Shown piece by piece: positions 1-7,356 of a DNA stretch of 15,524 nucleotides. How positions within the stretch are numbered: the first letter of the stretch is position 1; each line of letters opens with the position of its first letter. Both the position numbers and the translations under genes were made by a program. The stretch comes from Bacteroidales bacterium (GTDB lineage: Bacteria > Bacteroidota > Bacteroidia > Bacteroidales > UBA932): contig JAFUQW010000064.1 in NCBI GenBank assembly GCA_017472115.1, positions 1 to 15,524 of the forward strand, in the 5' to 3' direction. The notes below the pieces were generated by a model. That model did no database searches. It was not told the DNA's origin and was given only the letters and a program-made list of their open reading frames with translations.

Positions 1-21
1 CATTTTTAAATTATTTTTGCG

Positions 22-243
22 ATGAAAAAAGAAGTAGGAAGAAAATTGTCGATTTGGGAGAAAGTCGCAGATTTTTTGATAGACATTTCCAAATATGTAT
101 TGACTGCCGTTATCATTACCTCGGCCTTTGAAGAATTGTCTGATAATAAACTGACGATGTATGTTATCAGTATTTTAGGTTCTGTCATATTTTTTAGTGC
201 AAGTATTTTTATCCTTAATTTATATACAAGAGATGAGAACTAG
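22..243 (+). CDS. Small two-helix membrane protein (possibly DUF6722-like)
   Basis: A 73-residue protein with a short basic N-terminus (MKKEVGRK). It has two hydrophobic stretches, at about residues 21-36 and 45-67, and is probably an inner-membrane hairpin protein. It resembles a small family of unknown function that is common in Bacteroidales (DUF6722, from memory, not checked). The start chosen is the ATG at 22. A TATTTTTG sequence resembling a Bacteroidota -7 box lies only a few bases upstream (about 12-19), so the transcript may be leaderless or the true start may differ; the -33 region is outside the window. The next gene starts inside its last codons, so the two are probably translated together. 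No function can be assigned. Confidence 0.7.
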   Translation: MKKEVGRKLSIWEKVADFLIDISKYVLTAVIITSAFEELSDNKLTMYVISILGSVIFFSASIFILNLYTRDEN

Positions 244-343
244 TATAATCATGGGAGTACTGATAGTCATTACCGTATCATTTATGATATTCATCAGTAC
301 GAAAAAAGGAAAAGAATGGTTTGATAAAATAGACAAGTACTAG
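233..343 (+). CDS. 36-aa single-helix membrane peptide
   Basis: A short reading frame starting MRTSIIMGVLIVITVSF. One transmembrane helix (about residues 4-20) is followed by a basic, charged tail (STKKGKEWFDKIDKY). The start at 233 overlaps the end of the preceding gene by 11 bases in another frame, which suggests translational coupling. An internal ATG at 251 would give a 30-residue version. The stop at 341-343 is followed about 20 bases later by an intrinsic terminator, so this is the last gene of its transcript. Support comes from gene position and composition; I recognise no family function. Confidence 0.55.
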   Translation: MRTSIIMGVLIVITVSFMIFISTKKGKEWFDKIDKY

Positions 344-364
344 AATGCTTGATCTACAGAATCC

Positions 365-398
365 TGTCCCGGTCAGAAATGATCGGGATATTTTTTTT
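365..398 (+). terminator. Intrinsic terminator after the small membrane genes
   Basis: An 11-bp stem (365-375 with 380-390, containing two G-T wobbles) is closed by a GAAA tetraloop and followed directly by eight T residues (391-398). This is a textbook rho-independent terminator. It separates the small membrane-protein genes from the ABC-transporter operon. Confidence 0.85.
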
Positions 399-406
399 GC
401 AGAAAA

Positions 407-440
407 TGTTGCAGATTAAAAAATCATTGCTACCTTTGCA
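407..440 (+). promoter_or_regulatory. Bacteroidota-type promoter of the ABC/GntR operon
   Basis: The -33 element TGTTG (407-411) and the -7 element TACCTTTGCA (431-440) are separated by 19 bases, matching the phylum consensus for the primary sigma factor. Transcription would begin within the adjacent palindrome at 440-463, giving a leader of about 50 bases before the ATG at 495. Confidence 0.75.
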
Positions 441-463
441 GTGTATTAGTACGTTAATACACT
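440..463. promoter_or_regulatory. Putative GntR/YtrA operator palindrome
   Basis: Perfect 9-bp arms AGTGTATTA and TAATACACT are separated by six bases. The palindrome starts at the end of the -7 box and covers the expected transcription start. The outer half-sites AGTGTA and TACACT closely match the operator described for B. subtilis YtrA (same half-sites, spacer of 13; here 12). The operon it controls ends with a YtrA-like GntR gene, so autorepression by that protein is the obvious inference. Confidence 0.7.
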
Positions 464-494
464 ATAACAAATAGACACCTTAAATTATAACGCT

Positions 495-1322
495 ATGATC
501 AGAATCAATGACTTAGGCTTCAGTTACGGTGAAAAACCGGTACTGAAACACATCGGGATGAATCTCGAAGAAGGGAAGATCTATGGACTTCTCGGAGAAA
601 ACGGGGTCGGAAAGACCACTCTCCTCACACTCCTCAGCGGGCTTAAGAAGCCTCAGGTTGGAAGCATCGACATCGATTCGCACAATCCGTTCGACCGCGA
701 GCCTTCATTCCTGACGGAGCAGTTCTATCTGAGCGATGACGTGAATGCCGCCAACATGAAAGCATCCGACTACGCATCCAACTACGGAAAATTCTGGGAG
801 ATGTTCGATATGGCAAAATTCCTGGAAATCATGGAGGTATTCGAAAACGATCCGACGCAGAAGATGAACAGGATGTCAACCGGCCAGCTGAAGAAGACCC
901 ACATCGCATTCGCACTGGCATGTAACACGAAGTATCTGTTCATGGACGAGCCGACGAACGGCCTTGACATCCCCTCAAAGGCGCAGTTCCGCAAGGCAAT
1001 CATGAAATACACCCGTGAAGACTCCACACTTCTCATCTCTACCCACCAGGTGCGCGACCTCGAGAATGTGATCGATCCGATCATCATCCTTGACAAGCAG
1101 GATGTGCTGCTGAACGCAAGCATCGAGGAGATCACGCAGAAACTGTATTTCGAATACGGCAACGAGAAAATGGACGGCGCCCTCTACAGCGAGATGATCC
1201 CGGGAGGAAGCATCCAGGTCGGCCTCAACACCGCAGGTGCGGACAGCAAAGTCAACATCGAGGCACTGTTCAACACCGTGCATCAGCACAAGGAACTTAT
1301 AAAAGGAATCTTTAACAAATAG
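495..1322 (+). CDS. ABC transporter ATP-binding protein (YtrB-like)
   Basis: A cytoplasmic ATPase subunit of 275 residues. The sequence shows Walker A GENGVGKTT (34-42), a Q-loop glutamine (Q76 in TEQFY), the signature MSTGQ (127-131), Walker B YLFMDEP (147-153) and the switch histidine (H184 in ISTHQ). The signature and the segment around it resemble the single-domain ATPases of the YtrB/EcsA/bacitracin-export type. It probably energises the membrane protein encoded four bases downstream. The operon order (ATPase, permease, GntR) and the operator upstream point to a stress-inducible exporter; the substrate is not evident. The start at 495 has no Shine-Dalgarno sequence, as is normal in this phylum. 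Confidence 0.93.
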   Translation: MIRINDLGFSYGEKPVLKHIGMNLEEGKIYGLLGENGVGKTTLLTLLSGLKKPQVGSIDIDSHNPFDREPSFLTEQFYLSDDVNAANMKASDYASNYGKFWEMFDMAKFLEIMEVFENDPTQKMNRMSTGQLKKTHIAFALACNTKYLFMDEPTNGLDIPSKAQFRKAIMKYTREDSTLLISTHQVRDLENVIDPIIILDKQDVLLNASIEEITQKLYFEYGNEKMDGALYSEMIPGGSIQVGLNTAGADSKVNIEALFNTVHQHKELIKGIFNK

Positions 1323-1326
1323 CACC

Positions 1327-2184
1327 ATGAAAAACGACATATTCGACTTCCGCAGATTCGGAAAATATTTTTTGAGCGACCTGAGGACATGCAGCGCCAA
1401 TTTCGGGCTCAGCCTCATCACGTTATCACTGATCACATTCGGCATCACATACGTACTCACAATCATCAACAATCTCATATTCGAAGAAGTCTGGGCAGGT
1501 CCCAACAACGGACTGAGAATGTTCATATACGCCGTCAACCTTATGGCTGTGGTCATCCTGATGCCTGTCAAATGCTACGGAGGACTTACTGACAAGAAAT
1601 ACGGTTCCTTCTGGCTGAGTCTCCCTGCTTCAGGAATGGAGAAATTCGCCAGCATGCTCATCAACACAATCATCATCGCCCCACTTGCAGCAAGCATGCT
1701 CTTTCTCGGAATCGATGCACTGACCTGCCTGTTCGACCAGACCTGCGGTGCCCCTGTAGCGGTAAGCATGTACAAGATCTCCGAGATACTGGGACAGATA
1801 GGAAGCACCGGCGAATTCTCAGGAGAGAGGGTTCCGGAAAGCCTCATGCCTTTCATAAGTCAGATCACGAACGGATGGCTTTACATCGATGATCTTTTCG
1901 GAATATCGCTTCCTTTCCTTCTCGGAGCAATCTTCTTCAAGAAGAACAAGACCGCAAAGACATTGCTCTCGCTCTTCGGATTCGGAATGGCGGCAAGCAT
2001 GATATCTGCACCACTGATGCAGCACTGGGGACTGGAGATCATAGAGAGCGCTGACCAGATCGAGGAACTCTTCTCGCATGGATTCTTCAGAAATGTAGCG
2101 TTGTGGGACACATTGAGCGACACTGTCGTAAATCTCGCTTTGCTGACAGGCATCTGGTTCAGGATCAAGACCTTAAAGCATTAG
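1327..2184 (+). CDS. ABC transporter membrane (permease) subunit
   Basis: A 285-residue hydrophobic protein with about six membrane segments, near residues 24-48, 66-84, 112-130, 185-204, 212-232 and 262-277. A longer polar loop lies around 140-180. No enzymatic motif is visible. The gene starts four bases after the ATPase gene and ends four bases before the GntR gene, so the three are one transcription unit. Permeases of this kind diverge quickly, so the assignment rests on topology and context. It is presumably the membrane partner of the ATPase, exporting or removing a lipid-active compound such as a peptide antibiotic (inference). Confidence 0.8.
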   Translation: MKNDIFDFRRFGKYFLSDLRTCSANFGLSLITLSLITFGITYVLTIINNLIFEEVWAGPNNGLRMFIYAVNLMAVVILMPVKCYGGLTDKKYGSFWLSLPASGMEKFASMLINTIIIAPLAASMLFLGIDALTCLFDQTCGAPVAVSMYKISEILGQIGSTGEFSGERVPESLMPFISQITNGWLYIDDLFGISLPFLLGAIFFKKNKTAKTLLSLFGFGMAASMISAPLMQHWGLEIIESADQIEELFSHGFFRNVALWDTLSDTVVNLALLTGIWFRIKTLKH

Positions 2185-2188
2185 AATC

Positions 2189-2551
2189 ATGGAATTCAAC
2201 GAAAACAAATCAATATATCTGCAGATCTGCGACGCGATATGCGAGCAGATTCTCAGCGGGACGCTGAGACCGGACGAGCGCATCCCTTCGGTGCGCGAGT
2301 ACGGAGCAGACATCGGAGTGAACCCCAACACAGTGATGCGAAGCTACGAAAAGCTGACCGGAGAGGGAATCATATACAACAGGAGAGGCATAGGCTATTT
2401 CATCAGTCCGGAGGCAAAAGAAATAGTCCTGGAGGCTCAGAGAAAGGAATTTCTGGAAAACGAACTTCCGGAAATATGCAGGAAGATGAGACTTCTGGGC
2501 ATTTCGGAAGAGAAATTTCTCAACTCGCTGCGCTCACTTGAAATGACATAG
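2189..2551 (+). CDS. GntR-family repressor, YtrA subfamily
   Basis: A 120-residue regulator. Its N-terminal winged helix-turn-helix covers about residues 1-72, with the typical GntR elements YLQICDAICEQILSG, RIPSVREYG, VNPNTVMRSYEKL and a wing ending RRGIGYFI. Only about 45 residues follow, with no ligand-binding FadR, HutC or aminotransferase domain. That short tail is characteristic of the YtrA subfamily, whose genes sit with ABC transporters. It most likely represses its own operon through the palindrome at 440-463 and releases it on an unknown signal. It might also act on the lipoprotein promoter just downstream. Confidence 0.9.
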   Translation: MEFNENKSIYLQICDAICEQILSGTLRPDERIPSVREYGADIGVNPNTVMRSYEKLTGEGIIYNRRGIGYFISPEAKEIVLEAQRKEFLENELPEICRKMRLLGISEEKFLNSLRSLEMT

Positions 2552-2556
2552 CAAAA

Positions 2557-2589
2557 TTTGCAATGTCGGGAAAAATGAGTACCTTTGTA
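2557..2589 (+). promoter_or_regulatory. Promoter of the lipoprotein gene pair
   Basis: A -33 TTTG (2557-2560) and a -7 TACCTTTGTA (2580-2589) are separated by 19 bases. The -7 core, TACCTTTG, is identical to that of the ABC-operon promoter. An inverted repeat AGTAC (2578-2582) / GTACT (2592-2596) with nine bases between overlaps the -7 box and could be a regulator site. Transcription would start about 25 bases before the lipoprotein ATG. Confidence 0.7.
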
Positions 2590-2623
2590 GAGTACTAAGA
2601 CATAGGCCGGAAAATAAGCCGGA

Positions 2624-3070
2624 ATGAAAAGAAAACTGAGAAATATCATAATGATGCTGCTGGCACTGCCAGCGGCATTTTCGTGCTCTGCAGACATGTC
2701 AGGCCATATGAACCCCGGCATATCTGCCGAAGCCTATAGCCTTATAATCAGCGGCGTCGTTTCAGACAAAGAATCGTCATTGCCATTGGAGGGAATCAAG
2801 ATAAGTTTCTCCGCATACCTTATGGGACAGACAGATTCCTCCCCACTTTCCGAAATGAATGTCTATACAGACAACAAAGGCATGTACAGGATAGAAGCAG
2901 AAGGCTTCAGGGAAGAAATCACATGCAGACTCACCGCTTCCGACATCGAAGGCATCTATTCCGATTCGGAACAGATAATGAACATATCGTGGGAAGGTGT
3001 GTCATATGACTATGCCAGCGGCACATTCGTCGTCAATGCAGAAGAATTCAAACTTGAGAAGAAGAAATGA
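2624..3070 (+). CDS. Putative lipoprotein with carboxypeptidase-regulatory-like domain
   Basis: A 148-residue protein with a lipoprotein signal peptide: basic start MKRKLR, hydrophobic core, and a cleavage site before Cys21 (AAFSCS). The mature part contains an Ig/CnaB-like beta-sandwich pattern (ISGVVSDKESSLPLEGIKI, then DNKGMYRIEAEGF), as in the regulatory-like domains of Bacteroidota surface proteins. It should be lipid-anchored in the cell envelope. It resembles the small lipoproteins of the radical-SAM/lipoprotein systems of gut Bacteroidales, but no radical-SAM gene lies in the window, so that link is only a possibility. The next gene overlaps its stop codon (ATGA), indicating coupling. 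Confidence 0.75.
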   Translation: MKRKLRNIIMMLLALPAAFSCSADMSGHMNPGISAEAYSLIISGVVSDKESSLPLEGIKISFSAYLMGQTDSSPLSEMNVYTDNKGMYRIEAEGFREEITCRLTASDIEGIYSDSEQIMNISWEGVSYDYASGTFVVNAEEFKLEKKK

Positions 3071-3495
3071 GAAGAGTATTTGCAATTATGTCTGCCGTTG
3101 CCGTCACATCCTGCATGGCGGCAGAGATGATACCGGATCATAATGCAGACTCAATAGACAAGGTGCCGGCAATCAAAGGAAACGTAAGTGATGCCGACGG
3201 GACTCCCATAGAATACATAATGGTGACATTGGATTGGGGAACTTACGCTGACAAGACTATCCTATATACATCAAGCGAAGGACATTTCATTTCAGAGATT
3301 CCTCATGAAGTCATTGAAAACGAAGGCAGTCTTACCATAACGATGTCAGACATTGACGGAGAGGAAAACGGGGGTTGCTTCGAGACCATGACCGACATGA
3401 TCAAGCTGTCAAAGGAAGATAACGGGACCGAAGCCGTCATTTTGGATTACCGCCTGACTCGCGCCACTCCTTCGGAGAACACCCCACAATCTTGA
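3067..3495 (+). CDS. Second putative lipoprotein, related to the one upstream
   Basis: A 142-residue protein with a very short signal peptide and a lipobox before Cys16 (VAVTSC). The mature part repeats the architecture of its neighbour: IKGNVSDADGTPIEYIMVTL, then SSEGHFISEIP, then ITMSDIDG, a carboxypeptidase-regulatory-like beta-sandwich. The two are probably diverged tandem duplicates expressed from the promoter at 2557. The last 20 codons (3437-3495) lie opposite the end of the AraC gene, so the 3' end and its opposing neighbour share 59 bases. No function is known beyond envelope location. Confidence 0.68.
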   Translation: MRRVFAIMSAVAVTSCMAAEMIPDHNADSIDKVPAIKGNVSDADGTPIEYIMVTLDWGTYADKTILYTSSEGHFISEIPHEVIENEGSLTITMSDIDGEENGGCFETMTDMIKLSKEDNGTEAVILDYRLTRATPSENTPQS

Positions 3496-4612
3496 CGAAC
3501 TGTCTGTGGAAATTCGATCTGTCGCTGAAACCGCACATTTCACCGATCAGATTGGTTGAGAGCTTGGGCTCGGACAGAAGCAGCTGCTTTGCATCTTCTA
3601 TCCTGAGCTGAGTCCTCCATGTCTTGAAGTCTATTCCCACCTTGTTCATGAAGTAATTGTGCAGATATTCCTTGGAAGTCTTGAGTTCTGCAGCAATCTC
3701 CTCCCTGCTCTTGTCATATTTCCTGAAACGCTTCTCTTCCACCCATTTCTCGAGCGCCTTTTCGAGAGCGGCCTCATCATGTCTGGCATTATTTCCTTCA
3801 GAAATCTTCGCTATCCTGCGTCCTTCACGACGTATCCTCATGTCCTGGCCGGTAAGAGCCTTATGCGCGAAAGCATCAAGCACAAGCTTGTGGCTTCCGA
3901 TGAAGGATATGAAATTGGAAGAAAGATAAAGCATGTAAACAAGATACCAGACGGTATAAAGCGCCGCAACTTCCATCTTATAGTCAAGCAGCCAGTACAG
4001 ACAGAGATAAACCAGGATGAAGATATTGGTCAGCATCGATATTATGTAACAGAAACGCACCCACTTTATCTTGTGACTCTCGTCTTCGTCATAATAGTTT
4101 TCGAGTTCCTTAAGTGAATGCTTGTAGGCCTTGTCGAAATATACGATGTAGGTGACCGACTGGATGAGGAATGCAGTCAAGGCGACAATGCACATGAACA
4201 GGAAATAGTTCATATTCTCAGATCTGTATGCTCCGAGAAGCAAGATGGCGATAACGGCAGAAACCAGAAGACCGGGAACGAACATACGGTGCCTGTGCTC
4301 TCCGGCCTTAAGCAGGGATATCATGGAATAGGATATGATAGAGGTCGAGAAATGCACTACCACATAAATGGCGAGCATGGTGAACATCTCCCAATCCCAT
4401 ATGTCAGGCTGTCCGTACTGGCTCATCGTATAGAACATCATGAAGCTGCATATCAGGAAGCTCACGACAATGGCAAGCTTGGAATTGATGAGCTTGGAAC
4501 TGTAATCGGACTGAGGAATCTTGATCAGCATGAGCAGAAGCGCAAGGATGGTAGAACCCACCCCCACGATCAGCTGGACAGCCGTGTCAGGACAAATGTT
4601 TATATCTATCAT
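3437..4612 (-). CDS. Seven-TM membrane protein with AraC-type DNA-binding domain
   Basis: A 391-residue protein with two parts. Residues about 11-236 form seven hydrophobic helices (near 11-31, 44-62, 76-100, 110-128, 134-158, 187-209 and 214-236). A basic cytoplasmic linker then leads to a C-terminal AraC/XylS double helix-turn-helix (about 295-388), with the typical IAAELKTSKEYLHNYF, GIDFKTWRTQLRIEDA and MCGFSDRSNFHRQF elements. It is probably a membrane-embedded transcription factor that senses an envelope or lipophilic signal directly; such 7TM-AraC proteins occur in Bacteroidota. Its target is unknown; the lipoprotein pair and its own divergent promoter region are candidates. Its 3' end overlaps the lipoprotein gene by 59 bases. 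Confidence 0.85.
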   Translation of the reverse strand: MIDINICPDTAVQLIVGVGSTILALLLMLIKIPQSDYSSKLINSKLAIVVSFLICSFMMFYTMSQYGQPDIWDWEMFTMLAIYVVVHFSTSIISYSMISLLKAGEHRHRMFVPGLLVSAVIAILLLGAYRSENMNYFLFMCIVALTAFLIQSVTYIVYFDKAYKHSLKELENYYDEDESHKIKWVRFCYIISMLTNIFILVYLCLYWLLDYKMEVAALYTVWYLVYMLYLSSNFISFIGSHKLVLDAFAHKALTGQDMRIRREGRRIAKISEGNNARHDEAALEKALEKWVEEKRFRKYDKSREEIAAELKTSKEYLHNYFMNKVGIDFKTWRTQLRIEDAKQLLLSEPKLSTNLIGEMCGFSDRSNFHRQFVKIVGCSPKEWRESGGNPK

Positions 4613-4644
4613 TCTATGTGTGCAAGCCTTATTTTATAACGGCC

Positions 4645-4678
4645 TGCGAAAATACGGATTTTTTCGTTATTTTTGCAA
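4645..4678 (-). promoter_or_regulatory. Candidate promoter of the AraC gene
   Basis: On the minus strand, TATTTTCGCA (4654 down to 4645) is a one-mismatch -7 box. A TTG (4678-4676) lies 21 bases upstream of it. The site overlaps the opposing dapDC promoter. Moderate match only. Confidence 0.45.
4668..4675 (+). promoter_or_regulatory. -7 box of the diaminopimelate decarboxylase promoter
   Basis: TATTTTTG followed by CA fits the Bacteroidota -7 consensus and lies about 50 bases before the ATG at 4724. The -33 region is poor (a CTG near 4644). The box is intertwined with the AraC promoter on the other strand. Confidence 0.55.
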
Positions 4679-4723
4679 CCGTTTTACCCGGAATTTGAGA
4701 GACGGTGTTATTTTGAACTGAAA

Positions 4724-5932
4724 ATGATGGATTCCAACACTATAGACAAGCTTGACAAAGTCGCGACCCCGTTCTATTTCTACGACATGGAACTGTTCTG
4801 CAGAACGGTCGATCATGTGGCAGTACTTGCCGCACGCCATGACATAAAGGTGCACTATGCGATCAAGGCCAACGTGGAACGCAGGCTGCTCGAATACATA
4901 AGCGCTAAAGGCTTCGGAGCGGACTGCGTCAGCGGCAACGAGGTCCTTCACGCTCATGACTGCGGTTTTCCTGCCGACAAGATCGTATATGCCGGAGTCG
5001 GCAAGAGCGATAAGGAGATACATGATGCATTGATGCTGGGGATAGAAGCATTCAACTGCGAATCCCTTCAGGAAATCTACGTGATCAATGAAATGGCGCA
5101 CCAGTATGGCTGCAAGGCCAATGTATCCGTGCGAATCAATCCCGACATCGACGCCCATACTCACAAATACGTGACTACAGGTCTTTACGAAAACAAGTTC
5201 GGAATTTCTCAGCATGAATTCGACAAGCTGATCGACCTGATACACAAAAGCGGGCACATCAACTTCATAGGTCTGCACTTCCACATCGGATCCCAGATCA
5301 CCAGGGTTGACGAAGTGTTCGCCCTTGAATGCAAGAGGGTCAACGAAATCGTGGCCTACTTCGAAAGGAACGGTCTCAGGATCGACAACATCAATCTCGG
5401 AGGTGGTCTCGGAGTGGATTATGACGATCCTGACGAGAATCCTATTGCCGATTTCGAGGCATGGTTCAGGACTATAGAGGAGAACATAGTCCGCAGACAG
5501 GACCAGACGGTACATGTGGAACCGGGACGCTCATTGGTAGCACAGTGTGCCACCCTGATCTCCAGAGTGCTGTTTGTCAAGAGCGGCGAGACAAAGAACT
5601 TCCTCATCATGGACGCAGGTATGAACGACCTCATAAGGCCGGCCCTCTATGGTGCCTACCACAAGATCGAGAACCTGTCGGCACAGATGAGGACCTTCTT
5701 CCCGACCCACCAGGCATACGACATAGTAGGCCCTGTCTGTGAGTCCAGCGACGTCTGGGGTGCAGGAAGGCTTCTGCCTCTGAGTGTCCGCGGAGACCTC
5801 ATGGCCATACGCAGTGCCGGAGCTTACGGACAGGTGATGGCGAGCCGCTACAACATGAAGAATCTCGCTCCGTCCGTCTTCAGCGACCGTATAGATGAAG
5901 CGCCGCAGGCCATTGACTATTTTCAGGTCTGA
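4724..5932 (+). CDS. lysA: Diaminopimelate decarboxylase
   Basis: A PLP enzyme converting meso-diaminopimelate to L-lysine and CO2, the last step of lysine synthesis, in the cytoplasm. From the ATG at 4724 the protein has 402 residues. It shows the PLP-binding lysine in YAIKAN (K48), HFHIGSQI, the glycine-rich phosphate loop GGGLGVDY, EPGRS, the cysteine motif VGPVCESSDVWG and the C-terminal AYGQVMASRYN, all typical of fold-III alanine racemase-like decarboxylases. An in-frame TTG at 4673 is rejected as start because it lies in the promoter -7 box; the ATG at 4727 is an equal alternative. ffh follows after 39 bases and may be cotranscribed. Confidence 0.95.
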   Translation: MMDSNTIDKLDKVATPFYFYDMELFCRTVDHVAVLAARHDIKVHYAIKANVERRLLEYISAKGFGADCVSGNEVLHAHDCGFPADKIVYAGVGKSDKEIHDALMLGIEAFNCESLQEIYVINEMAHQYGCKANVSVRINPDIDAHTHKYVTTGLYENKFGISQHEFDKLIDLIHKSGHINFIGLHFHIGSQITRVDEVFALECKRVNEIVAYFERNGLRIDNINLGGGLGVDYDDPDENPIADFEAWFRTIEENIVRRQDQTVHVEPGRSLVAQCATLISRVLFVKSGETKNFLIMDAGMNDLIRPALYGAYHKIENLSAQMRTFFPTHQAYDIVGPVCESSDVWGAGRLLPLSVRGDLMAIRSAGAYGQVMASRYNMKNLAPSVFSDRIDEAPQAIDYFQV

Positions 5933-5971
5933 CCTCAGGTGAAGTTTGAATAGAAATATAAGATAATAGAT

Positions 5972-7303
5972 ATGTTTGAAAATTTAAGCGAAAGATTAGA
6001 GAAATCGTTCAAGATTCTCAAAGGTGAAGGAAAGATTACCGAGGTGAACATCTCGGAAGCGATGAAGGATATCCGCCGCGCCCTGCTTGATGCCGACGTA
6101 AGCTACAAGATCGCCAAGCAGTTCTGTGACGACGTCAAGAAGAAGGCCATAGGTCAGAACGTGCTCACTGCAGTGAAGCCTCAGCAGATGATCGTGAAGA
6201 TCGTCCATGACGAACTCGCGACACTGATGGGAAGCGAATCAAGCGACATCAACGTCAAAGGTTCACCTGCCGTGGTTCTCGTTGCCGGTCTCAACGGTTC
6301 CGGTAAGACGACATTCTCAGGAAAGCTCGCCCTCAACATAAAGAGCAAGAGAGGAATGAAGGTCCTCCTCGCAGCCTGCGACTATTTCCGCCCTGCAGCC
6401 ATCGACCAGCTGAAGGTGCTCGGAGAACAGATCGGCGTGCCTGTTTACTCTGAAGAAGGAGTCAAGAATCCGATACAGATCGCACGCGGAGCCATTGCCA
6501 AAGCCAAGGCTGAAGGCTACTCTGTAGTGATTGTCGATACAGCCGGCCGTCTTGCCGTGGATCAGGAACTCATGGACGAGATTTCTGCACTCCACACAGC
6601 CATACGGCCTTCCGAGACACTCTTCGTAGTGGATGCAATGACAGGTCAGGATGCAGTGGAGACAGCCAAGGCATTCAACGACCGACTCGACTTCGACGGA
6701 GTCGTGCTCACAAAGATGGACGGTGACACCCGCGGTGGTGCGGCACTCTCTATCAAGGCGGTTGTCGGAAAGCCTATCAAATTCGTCAGCACAGGTGAGA
6801 AGATGGAAGCCCTCGACGTATTCCATCCTGCCCGCATAGCAGACAGAATCCTTGGCATGGGTGACGTTGTCTCACTCGTGGAAAAGGCACAGGAACAGTT
6901 CGACGAAGCTCAGGCACGCGAGCTCAAGAAGAAACTCGCAAAGGACCAGTTCACACTCTGGGACTTCTACAATCAGATCCAGCAGATCAAGAAGATGGGT
7001 AACATCAAGGACCTTGCATCTATGATTCCGGGTATGGGCAAGGCTCTCAAGGATGTGGATATGGATAACGATTCATTCAAGGGCATCGAGGCAATCATCC
7101 TCTCCATGACCCCATACGAGCGCGAACATCCTGACTGCATCAACGGAAGCCGCCGCAAGAGAATCGCAGACGGTTCCGGCACCTCCCTCCCTGAGGTCAA
7201 CAAGCTCCTCAAGCAGTTCGAGGGCACCCGAAAGATGATGAAGACAGTCATGGGCGCCAACATGGGCAACATGATGAAAGGTGCGATGAGACGCAGGAGA
7301 TAA
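5972..7303 (+). CDS. ffh: Signal recognition particle GTPase Ffh
   Basis: The protein part of the SRP; with SRP RNA and FtsY it delivers nascent membrane and secreted proteins to SecYEG. The 443-residue sequence has the helical N domain (1-95). The G domain follows, with GLNGSGKTT (106-114), the DYFRPAA element, DTAGR (189-193), TKMDGDTRGG (247-256) and the GEK closing loop. The methionine-rich M domain (about 325-443) has MIPGMGK, the RNA-binding INGSRRKRIADGSG segment and a basic Met-rich tail ending RRRR. The length is normal for Bacteroidota. No clear independent promoter is visible. The REP hairpin 57 bases downstream could end its transcript. Confidence 0.97.
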   Translation: MFENLSERLEKSFKILKGEGKITEVNISEAMKDIRRALLDADVSYKIAKQFCDDVKKKAIGQNVLTAVKPQQMIVKIVHDELATLMGSESSDINVKGSPAVVLVAGLNGSGKTTFSGKLALNIKSKRGMKVLLAACDYFRPAAIDQLKVLGEQIGVPVYSEEGVKNPIQIARGAIAKAKAEGYSVVIVDTAGRLAVDQELMDEISALHTAIRPSETLFVVDAMTGQDAVETAKAFNDRLDFDGVVLTKMDGDTRGGAALSIKAVVGKPIKFVSTGEKMEALDVFHPARIADRILGMGDVVSLVEKAQEQFDEAQARELKKKLAKDQFTLWDFYNQIQQIKKMGNIKDLASMIPGMGKALKDVDMDNDSFKGIEAIILSMTPYEREHPDCINGSRRKRIADGSGTSLPEVNKLLKQFEGTRKMMKTVMGANMGNMMKGAMRRRR

Positions 7304-7356
7304 TCCAATCGGTATCACGAAATAAGGCTCACGCTCAACGATGATCCTCCCCTACG

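Noticed and set aside
4673..4723. Upstream TTG start extending diaminopimelate decarboxylase by 17 residues
   Set aside because: The TTG lies inside the -7 promoter box and the extra residues do not resemble the family; the ATG at 4724 fits.
4667..5515. 282-aa minus-strand frame opposite lysA
   Set aside because: Antisense shadow of a clearly identified gene; no family features and an implausible start.
5945..5978. Separate promoter for ffh (TTTG ... TATGTTTG)
   Set aside because: The spacer is 22 bases and the -7 box would overlap the start codon, placing the transcript start within the gene.
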